Source: JBBDSH01 sp040905045 (GTDB taxonomy: Bacteria; Pseudomonadota; Gammaproteobacteria; Eutrophobiales; Eutrophobiaceae). From it: a stretch of 53,783 bases of DNA. Positions within the stretch are counted from its first letter, which is position 1. The number at the start of each line of letters is the position of its first letter. The DNA is taken from the NCBI GenBank assembly GCA_040905045.1, contig JBBDSH010000021.1, positions 1 through 53,783 on the forward strand. The letters are read 5' to 3'. Of this stretch, positions 1 through 8,331 are shown one piece after another. The translations under genes were made by a program, and so were the position numbers. The notes beneath the pieces were generated by a model, which was given only the letters and a program-made list of their open reading frames with translations, was not told the DNA's origin and did no database searches.

Positions 1-12
1 GGGTGGTAACGG

Positions 13-963
13 TTACAGCCCGATGACTCTGATGTATTCCCCCGGCGCTTCCCGGCTGGTGCCGATAACCAGATATTGTCTGCCTTCGGCGTCCCGCTCC
101 AGCATGCCGGATGCCTCGATGTATTCACCGGCAAAGGCCTGTCCGGTATAGGTCGCTGTATAGCAATATATTTGCCGTATTTCCGGGTTGTCGGTTATAT
201 AGCGGGCGGGATAGTCGAATACCCGCGAGTCATCTGTTACTTTGCCCCTTATGGTGGAAGGCCCGAGTTTATTTACCGGCGGCTTGTATTCCTGATCTTT
301 CTGTAACGGGACATAACTTATATCAATCTTGGTTCCGTACAACATGAATTTGTTGTATTTTCTGATTTCGTGTTTTTTGTATTCGTTAAAATCCATCATG
401 CAACCACGGCGCCGATACGCGTCAAGCCATTCCGCATCATCAAGAAGCCTGGTTCCGTTTGCAGACTTTCTGATAATATCCCTTGCCATCCGAAAAGCCT
501 CCGAATCGTAAAAAACCATATCAATATCGGATCCCGCATTATGGAAATCGAGTAACAGTGACCCGGTTATGCCAAAAACATTACGACGTATGCCGTTGCG
601 TACAAATATTTCTATGCACGCGGCGGCCGTTTGTTTGAGTTTATCGCCGCTGGAGGAATGCTCAATCTGCTTAAGTGCCGCGCCGGGTTTATAAACGGTG
701 GTGATTTTTTCCGTGGGAACCAGAACGGCTTCGGCATCCAGCAATTCACTATAGGCGATGAAATGCGAGTGATTTTTTTGCAGGAATTCAATAGCCTGAT
801 CAGTGCCCACTTTTAAGGGTGATCCATCCTGCATGAGTACATACCTGAGCGAACAATGCACCGACCAGCCTGCAATACCGTGCAGTACCACCGCGAAATA
901 CAGCCCTTCTTCCGTCGTGATATAGTCTTTGGGCAATAATACGTCGGCACCGGCATGCGGCAT
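13..963 (-). CDS. Archaeal-type nucleotidyltransferase (COG1665-like)
   Basis: About 316 residues from the ATG at 963; an in-frame TTG at 978 would add five residues, and neither has a clear ribosome binding site. The centre carries a polymerase-beta nucleotidyltransferase signature, GSLLLDFHNAGSDIDMVFYD, with the G-S and D-x-D metal-binding pattern. Both flanks also follow, as I remember it, the archaeal family COG1665: an N-terminal KDYITTEEGLYFAVV block, a middle KYNKFMLYGTKIDISYV block, and a C-terminal half with FDYPARY, GQAFAGEYIEASG and GTSREAPGEYIRV. Substrate and role are unknown for the family. It is a single gene facing away from the cyclase, and it looks less GC-rich than its neighbours, which with the archaeal pattern suggests transfer. 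The family call is fairly firm, the biological role open. Confidence 0.72.
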   Translation of the reverse strand: MPHAGADVLLPKDYITTEEGLYFAVVLHGIAGWSVHCSLRYVLMQDGSPLKVGTDQAIEFLQKNHSHFIAYSELLDAEAVLVPTEKITTVYKPGAALKQIEHSSSGDKLKQTAAACIEIFVRNGIRRNVFGITGSLLLDFHNAGSDIDMVFYDSEAFRMARDIIRKSANGTRLLDDAEWLDAYRRRGCMMDFNEYKKHEIRKYNKFMLYGTKIDISYVPLQKDQEYKPPVNKLGPSTIRGKVTDDSRVFDYPARYITDNPEIRQIYCYTATYTGQAFAGEYIEASGMLERDAEGRQYLVIGTSREAPGEYIRVIGL

Positions 964-1115
964 AGGGTATATAACCAACTGATTTATTTGAAATTATATT
1001 TATCTTTGTTGCAGCCGGGCGTCGCCGACGGAAACGTAACCGATATCCTGACCGAGGTCTCCCTCATATACAACCCGGCCTCATTCAGTATCATGACCTC
1101 TAGATACTTCCGCTT

Positions 1116-2366
1116 ATGAATCGAATGAGCCAGCTTCTCCACAAAATCGCAACCCTATGGTCGAGTATTTCCGGTATAGGGAACCGGAGTCGGGATTACG
1201 ACGAATCAAGGAGGATCATACTCTCCAACCAGATCGCCGCTCTGGGCGTTTTGACCATGCTCGCCTATGACGTGATTTACCTCGCCTATGATCCATTGCT
1301 TCTTGTCGGGCCGATCACGGTTAATGTCATCGGCGCCCTGGTATGCATTACCGTTTTGTATCTCAATCATCATGAACAATATGGTGCGGCACGATTATTA
1401 ATATACATATCCACCAATATCCAGATTTATTTATTGACCTATTATTTGGGCACAGTCACGGGGATGCATCTTCTGCATATCATGATGATAAGTTTTGCCG
1501 GCTTCTTTTTTGCCCGTGAAACGAGGCTAAGGCTTTTCAGTCTTCTGGCCATGCCCGTGCTGTTGTTTTTTATAGAATATTTTTTATTCACGCCGGGCAA
1601 TACCCCGATAGAACTGAATCCAGCGATGATCCATTTTCTCTATTTCACCTTATCGGCCACGACTTTCATCCTTGTTATGGTGTTTTTTTCACTCTTTTAC
1701 AAGGAAATTCTTCGTACCGAAGATCTGCTGCAAAAGGAGTACCAGCGTTCCGAAAGCCTGCTCCTGAATATCCTGCCAAAGCAAATAGCCGACAGGCTGA
1801 AACAGAAGGAGCATACCATCGCGGACTCCTATTCCTCCGTAACCATCCTCTTTGCCGATCTTGTCGGTTTCACCGATATGGCGGCGAAACTGCATCCCGA
1901 AATGCTTGTTGATCAGCTGAATCGCATATATCAGGAATATGATGCTCTCCTTGAAAAATACGACGTGGAAAAAATCAAGACCCTGGGAGATGCCTACATG
2001 ATAGCCGGGGGACTGCCCGTGGCGAGGGATGATCATATGGAGCTTATTGCGCATCTTGCACTCGATATGCGGGATCTGGTAAAGAAACAGAATATTGCCG
2101 ACAGGAAACTGGATTTAAGGATCGGGTTTCACAGCGGCCCGGTCGTGGCGGGCGTAATAGGGAATCGCAAATTCTCCTATGACGTCTGGGGAGATACGGT
2201 CAATATCGCCAGTCGCCTGGAAAGTACGGGTGTCCCGGGAACGATACAGGTATCCGGAACCTGTTATGAGGAGTTGAAAGACAAGTTCCATCTCGAGGAG
2301 AGAGGCGAGATTGACGTCAAGGGCGTGGGTAAAATGCGAACCTATTTTCTGAATGCCGCCAGATAG
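1116..2366 (+). CDS. Membrane-bound class III adenylate cyclase
   Basis: A 416-residue protein with an N-terminal region of about six hydrophobic segments (residues about 35-195), a short coiled linker, and a C-terminal class III cyclase domain (about 240-416). The metal aspartates are D248 in FADLVGFT and D292 in KTLGDAYM. The purine-selecting pair is K288 and D356 (YDVWGD), the combination of adenylate rather than guanylate cyclases, and the transition-state residues N363 and R367 are present (TVNIASR). The likely product is cAMP, made at the inner membrane in response to an unidentified signal. The last codons run into the next gene, which encodes an outer-membrane porin-like protein, so the two may be co-transcribed. 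Confidence 0.9.
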   Translation: MNRMSQLLHKIATLWSSISGIGNRSRDYDESRRIILSNQIAALGVLTMLAYDVIYLAYDPLLLVGPITVNVIGALVCITVLYLNHHEQYGAARLLIYISTNIQIYLLTYYLGTVTGMHLLHIMMISFAGFFFARETRLRLFSLLAMPVLLFFIEYFLFTPGNTPIELNPAMIHFLYFTLSATTFILVMVFFSLFYKEILRTEDLLQKEYQRSESLLLNILPKQIADRLKQKEHTIADSYSSVTILFADLVGFTDMAAKLHPEMLVDQLNRIYQEYDALLEKYDVEKIKTLGDAYMIAGGLPVARDDHMELIAHLALDMRDLVKKQNIADRKLDLRIGFHSGPVVAGVIGNRKFSYDVWGDTVNIASRLESTGVPGTIQVSGTCYEELKDKFHLEERGEIDVKGVGKMRTYFLNAAR

Positions 2367-2370
2367 TCCG

Positions 2371-3654
2371 ATGAGGTATTTTTTGCTCTTTCTCTGCATG
2401 CCGGTTTCGAATACGGCATGGGCGAATGATTTGCTTCGGAATAGCGCGGGTGCGAGGACCATGGGCACGGGTGGCATCGTTGCCATGGCTGATGACCCCC
2501 TGGCAGCGATGACGGGCAATCCCGCCTACCTAACCAGCCAGACGGAAACGTCCGTTCAGGTAGGCTTGACCACGGTTCTGATCGATGCCAGGTACAGCAA
2601 TATCGTTGAGGCAGGCAATAAAGCCGACAGCGGCCCCGGTTTTGTTCCGGATCTCGCTGTTGTCCATCCCCTTGATGGCTCGGAATTGACCCTGGGAGGT
2701 GCAATCACAACACAATCCGCGCTTAAGGCGGACTACCGGTTTCCTGATCCGCCGGGTACTCTGGGTGTCACTTACGGTGTGCAGAAACACAAGTCGGAAT
2801 ATATCGTTCTGAAATCGGCTGTTGGAGCGGCATATAATCTGAACGATACGGTTTCCGTGGGGGGCAGTCTCGGCATCTCCTATAACCGCAACAGGCTCAA
2901 GGCGCCCTATATTTTCCAGAGTCATCCGGTATTGAAGGGACTGAAGGTGCTTACCAATCTTGATACTGATGGTCTCGGCGTGAATGCAACACTGGGCGTG
3001 GATTACAGGCCTTCGGACAAATTTCTTCTCAGTGCCGGATATTCATTCAAAACCGCTTTTAATGCAACTGGCCGTATCACGGGAAATCTTGGAGAGCTCG
3101 GCCTGCCGATATCGCCGGAATTCAAGTACGACGCGGAAGTGGACACAGCGGTGCCGCGCAGCGTTTCACTCTCCGCTGCCTGGCAGGCAACGCCGCAACT
3201 GATGCTGGGTGTGCAGCTGGACTGGATTGATTGGAGCGATGCTTTCGATCAACTGCCGCTGCATTTTACCAACGGTGACAACATTGCCTTGAATGCCCTT
3301 CTCGGTAGTGATGCCATTGATGATACGGCGCCGCTTGACTGGCGTGATCAATATATCTTCCATATCGGTTCGGAATACCGCTGGTCGGACAACGTGTCCC
3401 TGCGGGCGGGCTATCAATACGGCAGGTCACCCGTCCCCGCTGCGACACTGACACCGATGACTGCGGCTATAACGAAACATGCCGTTAGCCTGGGCCTGGG
3501 TTATCAGAGCGTTGATTACACAATTGATCTGGCGTACCGGTGGAGTCTGCCCAACACGGAGCGGGCGGGGAACAGTATCCTGCTGGGTGGCGAATTCAAC
3601 GACTCCAGTACCCGTGTGGGAACCCACTGGTTTGGGTTTTCCATCCGTTTCTGA
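2371..3654 (+). CDS. FadL/OmpP1-type outer membrane channel
   Basis: About 427 residues when started at the ATG at 2371, which gives a clean signal peptide (MRYFLLFLCMPVSNTAWA) and lies just after the cyclase stop; an ATG at 2353 would overlap the cyclase. The mature start has the FadL/TodX pattern of small residues followed by ADDPLAAMTGNPAYL, where the NPA motif belongs to the plug region. The rest alternates hydrophobic and polar residues as in beta strands and ends in a phenylalanine-rich strand, FGFSIRF, typical of beta-barrel insertion. The family imports long-chain fatty acids or other hydrophobic compounds; the substrate cannot be read here. It converges on the YceI gene next to it with no gap. 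Confidence 0.85.
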   Translation: MRYFLLFLCMPVSNTAWANDLLRNSAGARTMGTGGIVAMADDPLAAMTGNPAYLTSQTETSVQVGLTTVLIDARYSNIVEAGNKADSGPGFVPDLAVVHPLDGSELTLGGAITTQSALKADYRFPDPPGTLGVTYGVQKHKSEYIVLKSAVGAAYNLNDTVSVGGSLGISYNRNRLKAPYIFQSHPVLKGLKVLTNLDTDGLGVNATLGVDYRPSDKFLLSAGYSFKTAFNATGRITGNLGELGLPISPEFKYDAEVDTAVPRSVSLSAAWQATPQLMLGVQLDWIDWSDAFDQLPLHFTNGDNIALNALLGSDAIDDTAPLDWRDQYIFHIGSEYRWSDNVSLRAGYQYGRSPVPAATLTPMTAAITKHAVSLGLGYQSVDYTIDLAYRWSLPNTERAGNSILLGGEFNDSSTRVGTHWFGFSIRF

Positions 3655-4248
3655 TTATTGATTCCCCGGTTCGATATTCGCTCTGAACAGGCTGATATCG
3701 AATTCCAGTTTTACTTCATCATCGGCCCAGCGTGTATCTCCCCATTGCCCCTGTCCGACACCGTAGTCCAGGCGATCGATGCGCCAGGAACCTTTCAGGT
3801 GTGCACTTTTGTTTCCCTGATCAGGCATGAATTTGAACGGGACCTGGATGGTCCGGGTTACATCACGAAGGGTGAATTCTCCCTTAACCTTGTAATTGTG
3901 ATCGTTATCCGTCTTTTCCAGGGAGTGGCTTTCAAAGACGGCTTCGGGCCAGCGAGTAGTATCAAAGAACATGGGGCCGCGCAGGGCCTCGTCCAGTTCC
4001 GGCAGTCCCGTGTCCACCGAGTCAAGATTGACGGTCAAGCGCAGTTGTGTGAATAAGGTCTTCGCGGGATCGAGACAAAGGTAGCCGTCAAACCGTGTGA
4101 ATTCACCGGTAATCGGCGGCCCCTGCGGCTGGCCGACCTCAAAGGCCAGCGTATTGCCGGTATCGGCGGGTACCCAGCAGGTTTCAGTTTGCCCGGGAAG
4201 GGAAACCAGCAGCAGGATAACCGCCTGGATTGATGTCGAGTATCGCAT
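3655..4248 (-). CDS. YceI-family periplasmic protein
   Basis: About 197 residues if started at the ATG at 4246-4248. That start overlaps the stop of the upstream acyltransferase as TAATG, which suggests translational coupling; a longer reading frame upstream lies inside the acyltransferase and is unlikely to be used. A hydrophobic N-terminus (IQAVILLLVSLPGQTET) looks like a signal peptide. The body follows the YceI lipocalin-like fold: FDGYLCLDP, LDSVDTGLPELDEALRGP, FFDTTRWPEAVFES, GEFTLRDVTRTIQVPF. YceI proteins bind isoprenoid or other hydrophobic ligands in the periplasm. A second YceI gene lies on the other side of the acyltransferase. Family call firm, ligand unknown. Confidence 0.85.
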   Translation of the reverse strand: MRYSTSIQAVILLLVSLPGQTETCWVPADTGNTLAFEVGQPQGPPITGEFTRFDGYLCLDPAKTLFTQLRLTVNLDSVDTGLPELDEALRGPMFFDTTRWPEAVFESHSLEKTDNDHNYKVKGEFTLRDVTRTIQVPFKFMPDQGNKSAHLKGSWRIDRLDYGVGQGQWGDTRWADDEVKLEFDISLFRANIEPGNQ

Positions 4249-5162
4249 TAATAAACCGGAGGCTCGCCCTCGGGTCGGGTTTTGAAACGGCGGTGCAGCC
4301 ATAAATATTGTTCCGGGTATTCGGTCAGTGCCGTCTCGATAAATTGATTTATGCGGCGGGCGTCCTCCTCCTCATTCTCCCCCGGAAAGTGATCCAGTAC
4401 CGGTGAGAACTCGACCCGATATCGCTTGCCGCCATCCAGACGAAAATGACTGCAGAATACCGCCGCGGCGCCGGTCATGGAAACGATGCGTGAAGTGCCC
4501 CGTATGGTGGCCGCCTGAATACCAAAAAATGGCGCGAAAACAGAGTGATGCCGGGCATAATTCTGATCGGCGGCGTACCAGATGGCCCGCGCGCTACGCA
4601 GACGCCGTATGACCTCGCGGGTATCGTCTTTATTTATAACGGCGCCGAAATAGCGGCCGCGGCCGTTCCGGATCAGACGGTTGAAAACCGGGTTGCGACT
4701 GGGCCGGTGGATGACGTCCATCTCAAGATAAGGCTGTACCAGCGCACCGGATATATCGATGGTGGAAAAATGCGCGCCGATGATGAGAACACCGCGGCCT
4801 TCCGCCTGGGCGGCCCTGATGTGTTCGACGCCGTGAATCTCGGCCCGATCCCGCAGGTAATCGGCGCCGCGCAGCCAGACGGCGGCGGTTTCGAAAATAC
4901 ACATGCCGTAGGACTCGAAAGTCGCGCGCACCAGCCGGGCCTGTTCGGGGCCGGACAGGCGCGGGAAACAAAGACGAATATTAATCGCCGCGATCCGGCG
5001 CCGTTCCCTGGCCAGGCAATGCAGCAATCGGCCGAGTGCCGTTCCCAGCCGCAGCTGGACATCGTGGGGCGGCCGCACCAGCAGCCACAGGACTCCGATA
5101 CCCAGGCGCACCATCCAGATACGGGGATGCAGGGTCCGGCCGATGCGCTTCAGGAAGTTCAT
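4248..5162 (-). CDS. LpxL/HtrB-type lipid A acyltransferase
   Basis: A 304-residue membrane-anchored acyltransferase. After a hydrophobic N-terminal helix (about 14-30) it has the catalytic H-x4-D motif HFSTID (H131, D136), a conserved block ending DQNYARHHSVFAPFFG, and the C-terminal WLHRRFKTRPEGEPPVY seen in LpxL/LpxM enzymes. These enzymes add a secondary acyl chain from acyl-ACP to the lipid A precursor on the cytoplasmic face of the inner membrane. It could equally be a lysophospholipid acyltransferase of the same superfamily. It is coupled to a YceI gene downstream, and a second YceI gene starts divergently about 80 bases upstream. Confidence 0.88.
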   Translation of the reverse strand: MNFLKRIGRTLHPRIWMVRLGIGVLWLLVRPPHDVQLRLGTALGRLLHCLARERRRIAAINIRLCFPRLSGPEQARLVRATFESYGMCIFETAAVWLRGADYLRDRAEIHGVEHIRAAQAEGRGVLIIGAHFSTIDISGALVQPYLEMDVIHRPSRNPVFNRLIRNGRGRYFGAVINKDDTREVIRRLRSARAIWYAADQNYARHHSVFAPFFGIQAATIRGTSRIVSMTGAAAVFCSHFRLDGGKRYRVEFSPVLDHFPGENEEEDARRINQFIETALTEYPEQYLWLHRRFKTRPEGEPPVY

Positions 5163-5230
5163 GAGAGCCGCAGTCTAGACGATAACAGGCCGGCCGCGTA
5201 GCCGAACTCTGTCATGACCGGACATGGGGG

Positions 5231-5236
5231 TATAAT
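5231..5236 (+). promoter_or_regulatory. Candidate -10 hexamer close to the YceI lipoprotein start
   Basis: A perfect TATAAT lies only five bases before the ATG at 5242. If it is used, transcription would begin at about the start codon and the mRNA would be leaderless. The -35 region is poor, so this may be chance. Confidence 0.25.
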
Positions 5237-5241
5237 GCACC

Positions 5242-5979
5242 ATGTTTATTGATTATTCAGATGGCGTATTCGCACGTTTCCTGGCCGGGGTCGGATTGAT
5301 CGCCGTGCTGTTGCTCGGCCCGGGCTGTCAGCGGGTGCCGCCTGTGGAGGCGCCGGGTGCCGAACCGGAATTGTCCGATGTTCCGGCCCTGCCGGTGGAG
5401 GACTCGCTACAGTATCGTATCGACCGCGACAATTCGGAATTACGTATTCTGGTCTTCCGCGGCGGGCCGCTGGCGGAGTTCGGCCACAATCACGTCATTG
5501 TGGCGGAAAACATCAGCGGTGACGTGTATCTACCGCCGGAATTCCACCATTCCGGCTTCCGCCTGCGCATCCCTGTATCGGGATTCAGCGTTGATCCCCC
5601 TTCCGCGAGAAAAGAGGAAGGCGGCGTGTTCGCGAAGGAATTATCCGGCCAGGCCCGGGACGCTACCGCTGAAAACATGCTGGGTCCGGATGTTCTGGAC
5701 GCTGAAAATCATCCTGTTATCCAAATCCGTTCCGTGGCAATCAGCGGCCCGGACTGGGGGCCGGATATCACCGTTCGTATTACCCTCCGCGGCATTTCCC
5801 GCGATATCACAGTCCCGGTTGCCGTGGAACGGAACGAAGATCGGCTGCGTATTACCGGCACGATGGAGCTTAAGCAGACGGATTTCGGTATTACGCCCTT
5901 CAGTGCCATGGGCGGGGGATTACGGGTGCAGGACAGGCTGAAGATCCGGTTTAGAATCAAAGGGGTCAGAGTCGATTGA
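5242..5979 (+). CDS. YceI-family lipoprotein-like protein
   Basis: A 245-residue protein with a hydrophobic N-terminus ending in LLLGPGC, a loose lipobox at about residue 29, followed by a proline-rich linker and a YceI-type domain (about 55-245): GPLAEFGHNHVIVAENISG, AENMLGPDVLDAENHPVIQI and GTMELKQTDFGITPFSAMGG. Proteins of this shape are predicted outer-membrane-anchored YceI relatives with unknown ligand. The final codons (I-K-G-V-R-V-D-stop) come from the palindromic repeat that starts exactly at the ATC codon at 5956, so the natural C-terminus has probably been replaced by repeat sequence. It is divergent from the acyltransferase and its YceI partner. Confidence 0.82.
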   Translation: MFIDYSDGVFARFLAGVGLIAVLLLGPGCQRVPPVEAPGAEPELSDVPALPVEDSLQYRIDRDNSELRILVFRGGPLAEFGHNHVIVAENISGDVYLPPEFHHSGFRLRIPVSGFSVDPPSARKEEGGVFAKELSGQARDATAENMLGPDVLDAENHPVIQIRSVAISGPDWGPDITVRITLRGISRDITVPVAVERNEDRLRITGTMELKQTDFGITPFSAMGGGLRVQDRLKIRFRIKGVRVD

Positions 5980-6033
5980 TTTAACTGATATTTGAATTAA
6001 ATTGATAAATCAATCGACTCTGACCCCTTTGAT
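5956..6033. repeat. REP-like palindrome, AAAGGGGTCAGAGTCG type
   Basis: Two perfect 28-base arms (5956-5983 and 6006-6033) face each other around a 22-base AT-rich centre. The arm contains AAAGGGGTCAGAGTCGATTG, a sequence I recognise as a recurrent intergenic palindrome in gammaproteobacteria, associated with REP-associated tyrosine transposases (RAYT). No such transposase gene is in this window. The element fills the space between two convergent genes: it overlaps the end of the YceI gene, and the kinase stop lies two bases beyond it, so it may also act as a bidirectional terminator or mRNA-end stabiliser. Confidence 0.85.
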
Positions 6034-6035
6034 TT

Positions 6036-7079
6036 CTATCTGAATATACGGCCTGGAATCTTTTCCGCCTGTTGATATTGAGATTGCAATGATTGGGCTG
6101 CCCGGAGCTGACCGCGCGCGCGGATTTCATTGTGCTCACTGCAACTGCCGAAGCGCCGCGGGTCCCAGGTAAAATAGTTCTCGTTCAGTGCATCGGCGCA
6201 GAAACGGGCCGCCAGTTCAATACAGATTCTGTAAACCGCGGGCAGAAACGCCCGCCATTCCTGTTCAAGTATGAAATCACGGGCCTCCCCGGCGTAGCCT
6301 TCCAGGGCCGCCCTGAAAAGATCCAGGGAAAATTCCGTCTCGGCCGTATCCTCGCCGCGGGGATTGCACCAGGACCGCAGGGCGTCACCCAGTTCCAGCG
6401 GCAGCGGCATGTTGCCCAGGGTGTCAAAATCGATCAGACACAGTGCCTTCCCCGTGGACGGCTCAAACAGGATATTGGTGATCTTGGGATCACCGTGGAC
6501 TTTTCTGGGCGTAACCGGCGGCAGTTCCGGAAGGCCGGACGCGCACGCCAGTATCTCTTCGGCCAGGGGGGCGATGTCTTCGTAACGGGCATGTTCGCGC
6601 TGGGCTTCCAGCGCGGTTTCCAGGTTTCTCAGATGCTTGCCGGTATCGTGAACGCCGACGCGCTGATTACTGAATTCATGTTCCAGGTCGAGCAGAGCCC
6701 GGTGAAACCGTGCCAGCAAGGCACCCGCTTCCGCGGCTGTCCTGGTATCGGTAACCTGCTCCAGGGTTATACCGGGTATGCGGGTCAGCAACCGCCAGAT
6801 GACGCCGTCATGTTTCATGTACAGCGATCCGTGCCGGTTCGGTATCAGGCGCGGGGTCAGCATGCCCCCCGCCGCCAGGTGTTTTGTTACCGCATCGATA
6901 TCGGCATGAATCGCGGCGGCGAACATGGGATGTACGCGTTGCAGGATATATTCTCCGGAATCCGTGCCCGTGACCGTGTAACTGGCATTAATGTTGCCGC
7001 CGTGGAGCATCTCGATCCGGTCGGGCCGCAGGTGGTATTCGGCCAGGATGTCCGCGGGAACGGCTGTATCATTTTTCAT
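6036..7079 (-). CDS. APH-fold kinase, N-acetylhexosamine-kinase-like
   Basis: A 347-residue protein of the aminoglycoside/choline/homoserine phosphotransferase fold. The N-lobe carries LHGGNINASYTV (glycine loop) and GEYILQRVHPMF; the catalytic loop is HGDPKITN at about 195-202 (D197) and the metal motif is DFD at 217-219. The GGxNxxY plus YILQRV pattern resembles NahK-type N-acetylhexosamine 1-kinases more than antibiotic kinases. The gene is last in a run after speE and ornithine decarboxylase (79-base gap), so a role tied to polyamines or an amino sugar is possible but is inference. The substrate cannot be assigned; a resistance function is not indicated. Confidence 0.78.
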   Translation of the reverse strand: MKNDTAVPADILAEYHLRPDRIEMLHGGNINASYTVTGTDSGEYILQRVHPMFAAAIHADIDAVTKHLAAGGMLTPRLIPNRHGSLYMKHDGVIWRLLTRIPGITLEQVTDTRTAAEAGALLARFHRALLDLEHEFSNQRVGVHDTGKHLRNLETALEAQREHARYEDIAPLAEEILACASGLPELPPVTPRKVHGDPKITNILFEPSTGKALCLIDFDTLGNMPLPLELGDALRSWCNPRGEDTAETEFSLDLFRAALEGYAGEARDFILEQEWRAFLPAVYRICIELAARFCADALNENYFTWDPRRFGSCSEHNEIRARGQLRAAQSLQSQYQQAEKIPGRIFR

Positions 7080-7158
7080 GGGGGCGACCTGCGGGACCGG
7101 ACGGGCTTATCAACAACGGAAAATCCATGCGGCCGGGTGTATTCCGTCGAAGTGTCGC

Positions 7159-8331
7159 TCAGGCGATTTTTGTAACGCTGTCTTCCGCATGGGCGTCCGT
7201 ATTGATGGCGATAATATGGGTACGGGGCAGGGAATTGAATTCCGTGGCGGTGGCGCTGGTGTAGGCGCCCATCATCGGGGCGATGATCAGATCTCCCAGC
7301 TCCAGCTCCGGCATGAGAATATCCTCGGCAATGACATCAATGCTGTCGCAGGTGGGCCCGGCCAGGACACACGGCTGTCGGGGTCCATCCCTGAGTGCAA
7401 ACAGGGGGTAATGCACGTGATCGAATATCTGGCCGCTGAAAGAGCCGTAGACGCCGTCATCCAGGTAATACCAGATCCGGTCGCCGCGTTTTGCCTTGCC
7501 GATAACGGATGTGATGCAGACCATGGACGGGGCGGCGATAAACCGGCCCGGCTCGGCGATGACATGGATGTTTTCGGGTAATTGCTCAAGCCGTTTCCGA
7601 ATGGGGGTACAGAATTCATCAATGGGCAGACCGGCACCGTCGTAGCTGGTGGGGAAACCGCCGCCGATATCGAGCATGCGCATGGGAATATCGCGGGTCT
7701 TGCGGCTGGCCTGGATCAATTCGGCGCATTCATCGATGGCCCGTATGTGGGCGTCCGGGGTACGGCACTGGGAACCCACATGAAAACTGATCCCCTTGAT
7801 ATGAATCCCCAGTTCCGCTGCTTTGGCCAGGAAGTCCTGCGCTTCCGGCGCGGGCAGGCCGAATTTTTTCGACAGGTTGATGAGGGCGTCCGGGTTCGGG
7901 AAACTGAGCCGCAGCAGCAGCCCGACTCGTTCCCGGTAACGTATGAATTTCCGCAGTTCGGTTTCATTATCCACCACGAAGGTGGTACAGCCGTATCTTA
8001 ACGCCGCCCGGATATCCACATCCCTTTTGATGGGGTGCGTGTGTATGGTCCTTTTGGGAGGGATGGAATGCTTTTCCAAAAGGCGGATTTCGCCCTGGGT
8101 GGCCAGATCGAAATTACAGCCTTCTCGGTGGAGTGTCGCCAGAACAATGTCGTGGGGCAGGGCCTTGATGGCGAAATAAAGGTCGACACCGGGCAGGGCG
8201 CTGGACAACTGCCGGTACTGGCGGCGCAGAACATCGCAGTCCAGCACCAGCAGGGGCGAGCCGTGCCGGTGGACAAGACTTTGCCAGTCGCATTGCGGTG
8301 TCAGCAGTTTCAGTTCAGCCTGATCCGTCAT
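7159..8331 (-). CDS. Ornithine/lysine decarboxylase, fold III PLP enzyme
   Basis: A 390-residue alanine-racemase-fold decarboxylase of the eukaryotic ODC type. The PLP lysine is K56 in YFAIKALP; other marks are HVGSQC (H184), the phosphate-binding DIGGGFP (221-227), AEPGRF, and GPTCDSID with catalytic C328, completed by GAYTSATATEFN near the end. It decarboxylates ornithine to putrescine; some relatives also accept lysine, and the sequence alone does not settle this. Its ATG overlaps the speE stop as TAATG, so the two are translationally coupled and probably supply putrescine and spermidine together. Confidence 0.9.
   Translation of the reverse strand: MTDQAELKLLTPQCDWQSLVHRHGSPLLVLDCDVLRRQYRQLSSALPGVDLYFAIKALPHDIVLATLHREGCNFDLATQGEIRLLEKHSIPPKRTIHTHPIKRDVDIRAALRYGCTTFVVDNETELRKFIRYRERVGLLLRLSFPNPDALINLSKKFGLPAPEAQDFLAKAAELGIHIKGISFHVGSQCRTPDAHIRAIDECAELIQASRKTRDIPMRMLDIGGGFPTSYDGAGLPIDEFCTPIRKRLEQLPENIHVIAEPGRFIAAPSMVCITSVIGKAKRGDRIWYYLDDGVYGSFSGQIFDHVHYPLFALRDGPRQPCVLAGPTCDSIDVIAEDILMPELELGDLIIAPMMGAYTSATATEFNSLPRTHIIAINTDAHAEDSVTKIA

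Noticed and set aside
5242..5979. Treating the two YceI genes as a recent duplication
   Set aside because: Their sequences differ widely apart from general family motifs, so they are old paralogues or independent gains.
6036..7079. Aminoglycoside resistance gene
   Set aside because: The fold is shared, but the motifs resemble sugar or metabolite kinases and the neighbours are polyamine genes.
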